Shown here piece after piece: positions 16,452-24,145 of a stretch of 48,507 bases of DNA. Origin of the DNA: Defluviitaleaceae bacterium (GTDB taxonomy: Bacteria; Bacillota; Clostridia; Lachnospirales; WQUN01); assembly GCA_009781755.1 (NCBI GenBank), contig WQVD01000022.1, positions 1 through 48,507 of the forward strand. The letters run 5' to 3'. The notes under the pieces were generated by a model that saw nothing but the letters and a program-made list of their open reading frames with translations, had not been told where the DNA came from and made no database searches. The position numbers and the translations under genes are program-made. The stretch's first letter is position 1. Every line of letters starts with the position of its first letter.

Positions 16452-17102
16452 ATGGAAAATAAATTCAATATGCCTGTGGATGAATGCGTATTTTATGCCA
16501 AGCGCAATATCGTGGATTATATTTGGAAAAGTGCACGTATGGAGGGCATCGCCGTTACTTATCCCGACACGGATGCGATTTATAACGGTTTAGTCGTGCA
16601 GGGTTTTAGCGTGGATGATATCGTTGTGATTAATAATTTGAAGCATGCGTGGCGTTTTATGTTAGATCATATTTCGCTTGAAACCGATTTTTCTGTGGTG
16701 TGTGAGATAAATCGGACAATAGGCGCGGGTTTGATCCATCGGGCGGGGTTTGTTCGAAACATACCCGTTAATAACATCGGCGGTACGGATTGGAAGCCCG
16801 ACATGCCCATCGAATCGCAAATAAAAAAAGAGCTGACCGCTATTCTTAAAATGGAATCGGTAACGGACAGGGCATTATCATTGGCATTATATTTAATGCG
16901 CAAGCAAATATTCATGGATGGAAATAAACGCACTGCATTGTTGGCAAGCAATCATATAATGATACGCCATGGTGCCGGCATATTGACCGTGCCCATTGAA
17001 CGGCAACATGAACTGTTCGCATTACTAATAGAATATTATGAATCCGGCAATAACGAAAAAGCAAAAAAATATTTATACGATTTTTGCATAGAGGGGTATT
17101 AA
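16452..17102 (+). CDS. Fic/Doc-family protein with glutamine in place of the motif histidine
   Basis: 216 residues; GGAG lies 7 bp before ATG 16452. The Fic core is clear: an all-helical protein with QIFMDGNKRTALLASN at 152-167. The canonical motif is HPFxDGN(G/K)R; here position 152 is Gln (codon CAA) instead of the catalytic His, while Phe, Asp-Gly-Asn and Arg remain. Most Fic proteins transfer AMP or another phosphate-containing group to a target hydroxyl; without the His base this one may be inactive, use another chemistry, or belong to a subgroup with Gln. No Phd-like antitoxin is adjacent. It lies between cdd and pdp with 10- and 23-bp gaps, so it is probably co-transcribed with nucleoside salvage genes. 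Confidence 0.85.
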   Translation: MENKFNMPVDECVFYAKRNIVDYIWKSARMEGIAVTYPDTDAIYNGLVVQGFSVDDIVVINNLKHAWRFMLDHISLETDFSVVCEINRTIGAGLIHRAGFVRNIPVNNIGGTDWKPDMPIESQIKKELTAILKMESVTDRALSLALYLMRKQIFMDGNKRTALLASNHIMIRHGAGILTVPIERQHELFALLIEYYESGNNEKAKKYLYDFCIEGY

Positions 17103-17125
17103 AAAGCAAACTAAGGAGAACTCAC

Positions 17126-18436
17126 ATGCGAATCTACGACATCATCCAAAGTAAAAAACGCGGAGACGCATTATCTAATGAAGAAATCCAATATATTGTG
17201 CGCGGCGTAACAGACGGTACGCTGCCGGATTATCAAACCACGGCGTTGCTGATGGCCATTTGCTTAAAAGGCATGAACGCGGAAGAAACCACCGCGCTAA
17301 CCTTGGCGATGGCAGCATCGGGCGACCAAATGGATTTGTCGGCGTTGCCGGGCGTGAAAGTGGACAAGCACTCCACCGGCGGAGTGGGGGACAAGACAAC
17401 GCTCATCGTTGCCCCCATTGTGGCAGCATTGGGCGTAACCGTGGCCAAAATGAGCGGCCGCGGCTTGGGGCATACCGGTGGCACGGTTGATAAATTGGAA
17501 GGCATTCCGGGCTTTCGTGCGGCGTTGGGCATGGATGAATTTTTTGCCACCGTGCACAAGACAGGCATTTGCGTTGCCGGGCAATCCATGTCACTGGCCC
17601 CGGCAGATAAAAAAATCTACGCCCTGCGCGATGCGACCGCCACGGTCGACAGCATCCCGCTTATTGCCGCCAGCATCATGAGCAAAAAACTCGCCGCCGG
17701 TGCCGACCGCATTCTCTTAGATGTAAAAACCGGAAACGGTGCTTTCATGAAAACCACCGATGAAGCCCGCGCCTTGGCCGGCGCCATGGTAGCAATCGGC
17801 AACATGGCCGGGCGGCGCACCTCCGCGCTCATCACCGATATGTCTGCGCCGTTGGGTACCGCCATCGGCAACATATTGGAAGTCAAAGAATCCATCGAGG
17901 TGTTGAGCGGCGGCGGGTCTGATGACTTACGCCATGTAAGCATCGAATTGGCCGCGCATATGGTGCAACTTGCCCATATAGCCGACGGCGACATAGACGC
18001 ATGCCGTGCATTGGCATTGGAAGCGATAACCAATGGGCAAGCATTGGAAAAATTTGCCCAAATGGTAGCCGCACAGGGCGGTGACCGTGCATGCATTGAC
18101 CGGCCCGACCGCTTCCCCAATGCGCAAATCGAACACGTTATCCCATCACCGCAAACCGGTTATATCACCGCAATGGACACCGAAGGCATTGGTATCGCTG
18201 CCATGCTGGCAGGTGCCGGCCGCGAAACCGCCGAAGATGAAATCGATTACACCGCAGGTTTAATATTGCACGCGAAAATCGGCGACTATATAAAAAAAGG
18301 TCAACCCTTGGCTACGCTGCACACGGCTACCGAGGCCAAGGCAACCGCAGCAACAGAGCGGTTGTTGGCAAGTTATACAATCGCCGACAATCCCGTACCA
18401 AAACCGCCGCTGATACATGAATATATAACGGGTTAA
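17126..18436 (+). CDS. pdp: Pyrimidine-nucleoside phosphorylase
   Basis: 436 residues, the family length. The signature KHSTGGVGDKTTLIVAP lies near 80-96, the substrate-binding segment KMSGRGLGHTGGT near 108-120, and the C-terminal domain has the GDYIKKGQPLATLH hammerhead motif. It splits uridine, deoxyuridine or thymidine with phosphate. AAGGAG precedes ATG 17126 by about 7 bp; the longer frame to 17084 overlaps fic. It is the last gene before a strong terminator. Confidence 0.96.
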   Translation: MRIYDIIQSKKRGDALSNEEIQYIVRGVTDGTLPDYQTTALLMAICLKGMNAEETTALTLAMAASGDQMDLSALPGVKVDKHSTGGVGDKTTLIVAPIVAALGVTVAKMSGRGLGHTGGTVDKLEGIPGFRAALGMDEFFATVHKTGICVAGQSMSLAPADKKIYALRDATATVDSIPLIAASIMSKKLAAGADRILLDVKTGNGAFMKTTDEARALAGAMVAIGNMAGRRTSALITDMSAPLGTAIGNILEVKESIEVLSGGGSDDLRHVSIELAAHMVQLAHIADGDIDACRALALEAITNGQALEKFAQMVAAQGGDRACIDRPDRFPNAQIEHVIPSPQTGYITAMDTEGIGIAAMLAGAGRETAEDEIDYTAGLILHAKIGDYIKKGQPLATLHTATEAKATAATERLLASYTIADNPVPKPPLIHEYITG

Positions 18437-18460
18437 AAAGGTATAAACGCCTTTAATCAC

Positions 18461-18494
18461 ACAAAAAGGAGCTGATAAGACAGCTCCTTTTTGT
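18461..18494 (+). terminator. Intrinsic terminator of the abrB-pdp operon
   Basis: A 14-bp perfect stem (18461-18474 with 18481-18494) whose GGAGCTG/CAGCTCC part is followed by TTTTTG. Loop of 6 nt. Confidence 0.9.
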
Positions 18495-18589
18495 ATGGAG
18501 TGGATTAAGTTTTTATTCCAACAAGCAAACAATTAAACCGCATTGGCAGCCGGTATTTGCAACCTGAATGCCAATTCGACTTCCTTGTT

Positions 18590-18617
18590 TTGCTCAGTGG
18601 TTATGTAGTTTTATTAA
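18590..18617 (+). promoter_or_regulatory. Candidate promoter of the structured intergenic RNA
   Basis: TTGCTC (18590-18595) and TATTAA (18612-18617) are 16 bp apart. Transcription would begin near the GGGG at 18623, where the strongly structured stretch begins. Weak -35. Confidence 0.35.
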
Positions 18618-18619
18618 TA

Positions 18620-18925
18620 ATTGGGGTCCCGGGCCCCGGTGTTTGCCGCTTTGTTATGCAAAGGTGCATGCGTGGGTAGCATAACCGTGCCGGATCCGAA
18701 GCGCGGTGTGCTACCCCCTTTGCATAGGTGCGGCGAGTGGTGCATATGTGGTGCTTGTGCAACCTCTAACAAAGGTTAAAGCGGGAGCGGTGCGGTCCGT
18801 ACAAGGCACAAGGCCTTCGCGGAGGTGGCAAAACCCGTCCATGGCGTGGAAACGTTTGTTTCGGTTACAAGCGCAGTATATCGGACATCCGTTGCCAAAA
18901 CCTTAGACATTTTCTAAGATTTTAT
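18620..18925 (+). ncRNA. Candidate structured non-coding RNA, about 300 nt, family not identified
   Basis: The 560-bp gap between pdp and the next gene holds no credible protein gene but much potential structure. A GGGG/CCCC hairpin (18623-18637) opens it. A compound stem follows: 18656-18664 pairs perfectly with 18717-18725, and 18674-18681 with 18709-18716, the 3' arms being adjacent and the 5' arms separated by a 9-nt bulge. A small hairpin AACCT/AGGTT lies at 18761-18777. A terminator-like stem CTTAGA/TCTAAG (18902-18918) with ATTTTAT ends it. I see no tmRNA tag frame or T-loop, no RNase P core and no SRP motif. Size and taxonomy would fit a clostridial ncRNA such as the raiA-motif RNA, but I cannot assign it. 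Strand is inferred from the terminator-like end. Confidence 0.5.
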
Positions 18926-18995
18926 CATGACACCATGTATTATATAATCATGCTGGATTCATTTTTACTTAGTAATACTGCCCTTTTTATGTTTG

Positions 18996-19733
18996 TTAAA
19001 TCAACCCGTCCAACCATTCATATCCATCGGGATAAGTTACATTGATGGCCTCCAACAGCCACGTTTTGCTTTCATCGCAAAGCAGCGGCATGATGGCTTT
19101 GAAGTCAATTTCGGTACGAGGTTTGGCGTAGGCACCTTGCATGGAGCCTTTGCCCGATTTGTAGAAGAGGATAATTTCCGGGGCCAGGTAGGGGATGCCG
19201 TCGCGGTACAAGATGGCTTTGTCCATGGCGCGGGCGATGCGGGGGTTGGCTTGCGCTACATATTCATTGCCTTCGCGCGTGTCGAAGGCCAACTCGATGA
19301 AACCGAGATCTTCCACGAGCCAATCGGCGGTGGGTTTGTAGGAGTAAACATCGGTGTTGGTGGTGGGGTCGGCGTTTGCGGGCAAGTGGCGTTGCAAGCG
19401 ATCCAATTTGAACATTTCCGGTACAAAACCGGGTTGGATCGACCATGTGTTGGGTAGGTCGTGCCAATAAGGGTCGGTGATGTCGTTGATTTTGTAGAAT
19501 AGAAATTGCCAAATGGTGCCGGGTTCTTCATATCTGCCGTAGGTTGGCCAACCGTTGTCCAGCAGGAATTGCACGGCTTTTTGGCGGTCTTCTTTAAATA
19601 CGGCGATGTCAAAATCACCGTGGGTGCGCAGCTCGCGTCCGGCGAACATTTCTAGGCCGAATCCGCCGCAAATGGCGTAGTCGATACCCAAATTTTTAAA
19701 TAAATCGTGTGCTTGCAAAATGGCTTTGTGCAT
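18996..19733 (-). CDS. Nucleotidyltransferase-like protein related to ANT(2'')/lincosamide nucleotidyltransferases
   Basis: 245 residues. The nucleotidyltransferase core GGFGLEMFAG...RTHGDFDIAVF (about 23-46) has the paired Asp residues that bind metal, in the pattern GGxxLxxxxGRxxRxHxDxD of aminoglycoside-2''-adenylyltransferase-like proteins. The C-terminal part holds DLDFK-like residues (EIDFKAI, about 211-217). The true substrate is unknown; drug modification is one possibility. AAAGGA lies upstream of ATG 19733. It is downstream of a frameshifted isochorismatase (16-bp gap) and tetR, so it is probably TetR-controlled. Confidence 0.8.
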   Translation of the reverse strand: MHKAILQAHDLFKNLGIDYAICGGFGLEMFAGRELRTHGDFDIAVFKEDRQKAVQFLLDNGWPTYGRYEEPGTIWQFLFYKINDITDPYWHDLPNTWSIQPGFVPEMFKLDRLQRHLPANADPTTNTDVYSYKPTADWLVEDLGFIELAFDTREGNEYVAQANPRIARAMDKAILYRDGIPYLAPEIILFYKSGKGSMQGAYAKPRTEIDFKAIMPLLCDESKTWLLEAINVTYPDGYEWLDGLI

Positions 19734-19749
19734 AAATGATCATTCCTTT

Positions 19750-20245
19750 TTAATTATTTGTTACAATTTCATCAAATTCCAATATTTGTGCATAACCTGA
19801 TCCTTCCAAGAATCCGCATGTTAGCCGAATCACATCCAAACCCGGCATTTCATACATTTCCGGAGTGGTGGTGGTATTGCAAGCATCTGCGATGTACGCG
19901 ACTTCAAAACCTCTGTAATAAGCACCAATGGCCGTGCATTTGCAACACATTTCTACATTAAAGCCAACGATATCTACCTGCGAAATGCCCTTGTTTTTCA
20001 AGTATTGTTCCAATTCGGGGTTGGTAAACGCATCCCTTACGCTTTTTGTGAAAACCATGTGGTGCCCCGGTTGAATGGACAGGGCGATATTGTCGGTGTT
20101 TACGCGGAACATGGGGTTGTCGGGGTTATCTGCTTGATGTTGGATGAATATTGCCTCGTCACCTGTAGTGTCGTAGTGGGTGATGAGTGCTTCAATTTTA
20201 GCGTACAATAAAATTTTGTACATCCATTACCAATAATGCCTTCAT
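19750..20245 (-). pseudogene. Isochorismatase-family cysteine hydrolase, frameshifted near its start
   Basis: An excellent ribosome site (GGAGGAG) precedes ATG 20245, which begins MKALLVMDVQNFIV, the exact family start with the catalytic Asp at position 8. This frame stops at a TAA at 20198-20200. The rest of the protein continues in another frame from about 20205 (AKIEALITHYDTTGDEAIF...) to the stop at 19750, including the catalytic Lys candidate (FTKSVRDAF) and the nucleophile Cys region (VEMCCKCTA). A single-base shift around 20200-20210 therefore separates the Asp from the Lys and Cys. An ATG at 20223 could start a truncated 157-residue product lacking the Asp. Either a recent pseudogene or a sequencing error. 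Confidence 0.8.
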
Positions 20246-20272
20246 ATTATCTCCTCCATGCGGTGTTTGCCG

Positions 20273-20848
20273 TTATTCATAAATTTCATCGATAACGCAA
20301 TCCAGCAGGGTGCAAAAAATTTCGTAATGGTCTTTGATCATCTCCTTGTTGACCACGGTTAGCAGCAGGGTGTCAATGATGCCGTGCGCGCGGTCTTTGC
20401 TTACTTTCATTTTGATATTGGGGGCGAAAAGGGTGGCAGCCAAGCCATCAACGCTGTTTTGGCTGTGTTTTTCGCGCCACGCTGCGGGTAGCTTGTTTAA
20501 CAAGCTTTTGTAATCGGCGCCGTGTCTTTTGGTGATGATGTCGTTTTCGGCGTATTCGAGGTATAGCTTTTTTAGTACCGTGCAGATTTCGTCCTTGGTG
20601 GGGGGCGAAGAAAGCATTTCTTTAAACATTTTCCCTGTACTTTGTTGGAAATGATCCATCACATCGCAAAATAATGCTTCCTTGGAGTCGTAGAATAAGT
20701 AAAACGCGCCTGTAGAAATGCCTACTGTGGCGCAGAGCTCGCTGACGCTTGTTTTTTTATAACCGTGAGCAGACCAGCTTTTTTTGCATGCGATGATGAG
20801 GTTTTGGCGGATGTTTGTTTTTTCGGCCTCGGTGAAGCTACGCGGCAT
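20273..20848 (-). CDS. TetR-family transcriptional regulator
   Basis: 191 residues. The N-terminal helix-turn-helix is typical: TSVSELCATVGISTGAFYLFY (about 33-53, with Tyr-Phe-like YLFYDSKEAL at the recognition helix). The C-terminal ligand domain is not assigned. AAAGGAGG precedes ATG 20848. It heads an operon with the isochorismatase and nucleotidyltransferase genes and has an operator-like dyad over its own promoter, so it is probably autoregulated. Confidence 0.92.
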   Translation of the reverse strand: MPRSFTEAEKTNIRQNLIIACKKSWSAHGYKKTSVSELCATVGISTGAFYLFYDSKEALFCDVMDHFQQSTGKMFKEMLSSPPTKDEICTVLKKLYLEYAENDIITKRHGADYKSLLNKLPAAWREKHSQNSVDGLAATLFAPNIKMKVSKDRAHGIIDTLLLTVVNKEMIKDHYEIFCTLLDCVIDEIYE

Positions 20849-20890
20849 TGTGTACCTCCTTTGTTTTATGTGAATATAAATGCATTAACG

Positions 20891-20929
20891 TTCATACGCG
20901 CATTATAACGCGTAGTAAATGAATGTCAA
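20891..20929 (-). promoter_or_regulatory. Consensus promoter with TetR-operator-like dyad
   Basis: On the minus strand TTGACA (20924-20929) and TATAAT (20902-20907) are both perfect, with a 16-bp spacer. A dyad overlies the -10: TTCAT-N5-ACGCG-N8-CGCGT-N5-ATGAA reading (arms 20891-20900 and 20909-20923 on the plus strand). Confidence 0.75.
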
Positions 20930-20970
20930 TATAAATCAAACCGCCAAGCAAAAACACAAAACGGCGGCTG

Positions 20971-20979
20971 TGATATAAT
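20971..20979 (+). promoter_or_regulatory. Extended -10 element upstream of the beta-lactamase-fold gene
   Basis: TGATATAAT (20971-20979) is an extended -10 box about 110 bp before ATG 21091; no good -35 is seen. A GCGTCA/TGACGC hairpin (21029-21044) lies in the presumed leader. Confidence 0.4.
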
Positions 20980-21090
20980 CCATTTTCCCAATAATGCCGT
21001 TGATTTGTCCATCGGCACCGGATCGAATGCGTCAGCGGTGACGCGATAAGGCGGAGCGTTGACAAAACAAAAACATCTTAGGAGTTGAAA

Positions 21091-22152
21091 ATGATGAAAG
21101 AAGCGATGAAAAATATATTTGAAACATGGCTGCGCGAAGACGGCGAGGATTTTATGGGCGTAGTTTGCGTGACGGGTAATGAGGGTGTGCTGTTTGAGCA
21201 AGCCGTCGGTATGCGCAACAAATCAGAAGCGTTACCCAACACCGTGGACACGGCATTTGGCATTGCCAGCGGTACAAAATTATTCACCGGGTTGGCCATA
21301 TGTAAGTTGATTGACTGCGGGAAGCTGTCGTTGGAAGATAAATTGTGCGATGTAGTGCCGATGGATTTGGGGCTGGTGGACAAAGGAATCACCATCTTCC
21401 ATTTATTGACGCACACATCGGGTGTGGGGGATTACTTGGACGATGAAGACGATGATGTAATTGAAAAAATCACCGCCACCTACGCGAAGCATCCCGTTCA
21501 CTTGTGGACAAACTTGACCTATTATTTGCAACATTTCACACAATTGCCGCCCAAATTTGCACCGGGGGAACGTTATGGTTATTCCAACGCCGGGTATATT
21601 TTGCTGGGCTTGGTTATTGAAGCTGTAAGCGGTTGTTCGTATCAAGACTATGTAACGGATGCGTTGATTCGCCCGTTGGGATTGGTGCATACGGGCTTTT
21701 ATCGTATGGATCAATTGCCGCCGAATGTTGCCGTGGGGTATACGCAGATTGAAGGCACGGACGCGGTGCGCACCAATATTTATGACATCACCGTCGTGGG
21801 AAGTTCGGCCGGTGGGCTGTTTTCTTGCGTGGCGGATTTGGACAAGGTATGGCGTGCTTTGGCTGCCGGGGAAATCCTTTCACCGGCGATGACGCAGGCA
21901 TTCCTGTCACCGCAAGTGCAACGCGACGCGGAAGATGACGAACGCTTCTACGGATTTGGGTTGTACTATTTGAAGGACGAAGAAAACGCCGAAAAAATAT
22001 TTCACTACGCGCTGGGTTGCGACGCGGGCGTGAATATTTTTACGGCGTATTTTCCCAAATTTGGCATCACGGCTACCGCGTTGGGCAACCTCGAAGACGT
22101 GGAAGTGATTCCGTTGATGTATGAAATCGTGGATGGTTTGTACGACGATTAA
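21091..22152 (+). CDS. Serine hydrolase of the beta-lactamase/PBP (class C) fold
   Basis: 353 residues. The nucleophile motif is SGTK (60-63) and the second motif YSN (164-166), both in the usual context (FGIASGTK and RYGYSNAGYILLG). TTAGGAG lies 7 bp before ATG 21091. No signal peptide or membrane segment is visible, so it is probably cytoplasmic; such enzymes are often esterases or peptidases rather than drug-resistance beta-lactamases. Its stop overlaps the lysA stop convergently in a TTAA. Confidence 0.88.
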   Translation: MMKEAMKNIFETWLREDGEDFMGVVCVTGNEGVLFEQAVGMRNKSEALPNTVDTAFGIASGTKLFTGLAICKLIDCGKLSLEDKLCDVVPMDLGLVDKGITIFHLLTHTSGVGDYLDDEDDDVIEKITATYAKHPVHLWTNLTYYLQHFTQLPPKFAPGERYGYSNAGYILLGLVIEAVSGCSYQDYVTDALIRPLGLVHTGFYRMDQLPPNVAVGYTQIEGTDAVRTNIYDITVVGSSAGGLFSCVADLDKVWRALAAGEILSPAMTQAFLSPQVQRDAEDDERFYGFGLYYLKDEENAEKIFHYALGCDAGVNIFTAYFPKFGITATALGNLEDVEVIPLMYEIVDGLYDD

Positions 22153-23603
22153 GTCATGTTGCTCAGCATATCTTCATAAGAATCGCGGCGGCGGATCAAT
22201 TCCGTTTCGCCGCTTTTTTTGATGAGGACTTCGGCGGGGCGTGCGCGCAGGTTGTATTGCGATGCCATGGAATAGCCGTATGCGCCTGCGTCTTGGATGG
22301 CCAAGATATCGCCCGGTTGCAAGGGGGGGAGCGAGCGGTTTTTGGCAATATAATCGCCCGTTTCGCATTGATTGCCGACTACATTGGTCAAGCGGAATGC
22401 GCCGCGGTTTTCGGTAAACTGAATGTCGTGGGGAGCTTGCGACACAGGGTATTCGGTGATGGGTTGGCCGGATGCATTGTAAGCGATGATGTCGTGGTGC
22501 GCATCGTACATTGTAGGCCGCGCTAATACCGAAAAACCCACGTCGCAGCCCACGTAATGCACCGCACCCATTTGCTTGGTGGCGTGTACGGTGCCCAGCA
22601 GCACCCCGCATTCGGCGGCGATGTAGCGTCCGGGTTCGGTCATGGCGGTTAGGGGTTTGCCGTATTCCGCGGAAAAATCTTGCATCAGTTGCGCCAATTC
22701 AACGCCTACGGGGGTAAGGTCGAAGGGTTTTTCTCCGTCCAACTTATGGTATGGGATGTAAAAACCGCCGCCGAAGTCGATGAAATCCAATCCTTCGAAT
22801 TGGCGGGCGATGTCGATGAGCGCGCGTGCGCCCACGAGGTACATTTCCTGCGCGTAGTTGCTGCCGATGTGGTGGTTGATACCCACGAGGCGCAGATTGT
22901 ATTGGGCGAGCAGTTCCTTCACACGGGGGATGTCGCGCGGTAGGATGCCGAACTTGGTGTCATCGCCGCCGGTGACAACTTTTTTGTGGTGGCCTGCGCC
23001 GATGCCCGTGTTAAAACGGATGGCGATCGGGTGCGGTGCGCCCGAAACGGGGGAAGGTTCGCGCTTCACTAAGTCGGAAGATAACGCTTCGCGTTCTATT
23101 CCGACAATCGCTCCGGCGAGAACTTCCCCCGTTGCCGCCACTCCGTGCCCTTGTGCAAACTTATTTAAAGATTCGATTTGTGTGGGAGTGTTCGCATTCA
23201 CCGGCGCATCTTTTTCTTGTGCAATCCTTCCAAATGTTTCAATTTGTGACAGGGAGTCCACGCTGACAAACACGCCTTTTTCCATCGCGAATTTTAATTC
23301 ATCGGGAGCAGCGTTGTTTACGATGAAGAAAATTTCGCTTGGCGGGAAGCCTGCGGCTAGGGCGGCTACGATTTCGCCGGGGCTGGATGCGTCTGCACGC
23401 AGGCCTTCTTCGCGGGCGATACGCAAGAGGCTTAGGTTGCTGTTGGCCTTGATGGCGTAGTTGACGGCGTAGTGGGAGTAGGGGCAGAAGGCCCGCATGG
23501 CGCGGCATTGGGCGCGGAAGATTTGCTCGTTGTAGACGTACAGGGGGGAGCCGTATTGCGCGAGCAAATCGGCGGGGTTGTTATTTTGGTAAAAGTCGGA
23601 CAT
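22149..23603 (-). CDS. lysA: Diaminopimelate decarboxylase with an in-frame repeat insertion
   Basis: 484 residues. The last step of lysine biosynthesis, meso-DAP to lysine, PLP-dependent. Features: the PLP lysine in YAIKANSN (about residue 52), HHIGSNY, DFGGGFYIPY, the EPGRYIAAECG phosphate loop, CETGD and DAGAYGYSM. ATG 23603 is chosen because the protein then begins MSDFYQN like its relatives. Between SVDSLSQIETFGRIA and PIAIRFNTGIGAG, where relatives run on directly, there are about 55-60 extra residues (about 128-186). The DNA of this stretch consists of an 87-bp nested palindrome and a 66-bp-spaced duplication. All catalytic motifs are intact, so the enzyme is probably functional. Confidence 0.95.
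   Translation of the reverse strand: MSDFYQNNNPADLLAQYGSPLYVYNEQIFRAQCRAMRAFCPYSHYAVNYAIKANSNLSLLRIAREEGLRADASSPGEIVAALAAGFPPSEIFFIVNNAAPDELKFAMEKGVFVSVDSLSQIETFGRIAQEKDAPVNANTPTQIESLNKFAQGHGVAATGEVLAGAIVGIEREALSSDLVKREPSPVSGAPHPIAIRFNTGIGAGHHKKVVTGGDDTKFGILPRDIPRVKELLAQYNLRLVGINHHIGSNYAQEMYLVGARALIDIARQFEGLDFIDFGGGFYIPYHKLDGEKPFDLTPVGVELAQLMQDFSAEYGKPLTAMTEPGRYIAAECGVLLGTVHATKQMGAVHYVGCDVGFSVLARPTMYDAHHDIIAYNASGQPITEYPVSQAPHDIQFTENRGAFRLTNVVGNQCETGDYIAKNRSLPPLQPGDILAIQDAGAYGYSMASQYNLRARPAEVLIKKSGETELIRRRDSYEDMLSNMT
23046..23132. repeat. 87-bp nested palindromic element inside lysA
   Basis: Outer arms 23046-23063 and about 23116-23132 (AACGGGGGAAG with CTTCCCCCGTT, few mismatches) enclose a perfect inner stem GTCGGAA/TTCCGAC (23073-23079 with 23099-23105) and ACGC/GCGT at the tip. 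The length of 87 bp is a whole number of codons and the frame is kept. Confidence 0.85.
23150..23255. repeat. Imperfect direct duplication inside lysA, 66-bp spacing
   Basis: CTTGTGCAA-starting copies at 23150 and 23216 share AATTTGTG-like ends. In protein they give SQIETFGRIAQ and TQIESLNKFAQ, 22 residues apart. The second part (23216-23255) is the native lysA segment, so the first copy looks like the added one. Confidence 0.65.
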
Positions 23604-23620
23604 GGGGATGCTCCAATCGT

Positions 23621-24145
23621 TTAAAATTTCATGTACCAAAAAATGGCTTTTTCATGGGCGGTGTCTAAATTGGCATACAGCATGGTGTCTACCCCGCCAA
23701 TTCGGAAGCCGATTTTATTGTAGAACCGGCAAGCCGATACATTGATATCCTGCGTTTCAAGCGTCAAACCGGAAAGGCCGCTTGCTTTGGCCCATTCGAT
23801 GGCGGCGTTCATTAATTGAGCGCCGACGCCTTTTTTTCTGCTGTTTTTGGCAACGGCTATGTTTTGAATCAGCGCATATCCGTTCCAATTTTTCGTGATT
23901 TCAATTTGGCCTACACATTCGTTTTCATCGTAATAAAAATAAATGATTTGGTGGGGATTGTTGATGAAATCTTCGCAATTTAATTCCGATGCGGGGTAAT
24001 TTTTTTCGTAAGGCGCATCAAGCAAACATTCCGTATAAGACCAAGCACCGTCAATAAATTCAGGAATAATTTTGCCGATAACGTTAAAAGGTTGGTGGGG
24101 TTTGTTTATGTCCTTCATATTTTGGTGCGTAATTGCTGTTATCAT
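23621..24145 (-). CDS. sat: Streptothricin N-acetyltransferase-like GNAT (SatA/Sat4 family)
   Basis: 174 residues. The whole protein follows the SatA/Sat4 pattern: start with DINKPHQPFNVIGKIIP, the acetyl-CoA loop IAVAKNSRKKGVG (about 96-108), GLTLETQD-N and the end DTMLYAN...EKAIFWYMKF. Members acetylate the beta-lysine amino group of streptothricin; activity on the drug here is inferred. GGAGG precedes ATG 24145, which overlaps the stop of the fusion gene as ATGA. lysA follows after 17 bp. The longer frame to 24259 is inside the fusion gene. Confidence 0.88.
   Translation of the reverse strand: MITAITHQNMKDINKPHQPFNVIGKIIPEFIDGAWSYTECLLDAPYEKNYPASELNCEDFINNPHQIIYFYYDENECVGQIEITKNWNGYALIQNIAVAKNSRKKGVGAQLMNAAIEWAKASGLSGLTLETQDINVSACRFYNKIGFRIGGVDTMLYANLDTAHEKAIFWYMKF

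Noticed and set aside
18706-18906. 66-codon plus-strand frame in the pdp downstream gap
   Set aside because: No ribosome site, no recognisable pattern, and it overlaps strong RNA-type stems.
18620-18925. tmRNA or RNase P RNA
   Set aside because: No tag reading frame, T-loop or acceptor end, and no conserved RNase P core sequence could be found.
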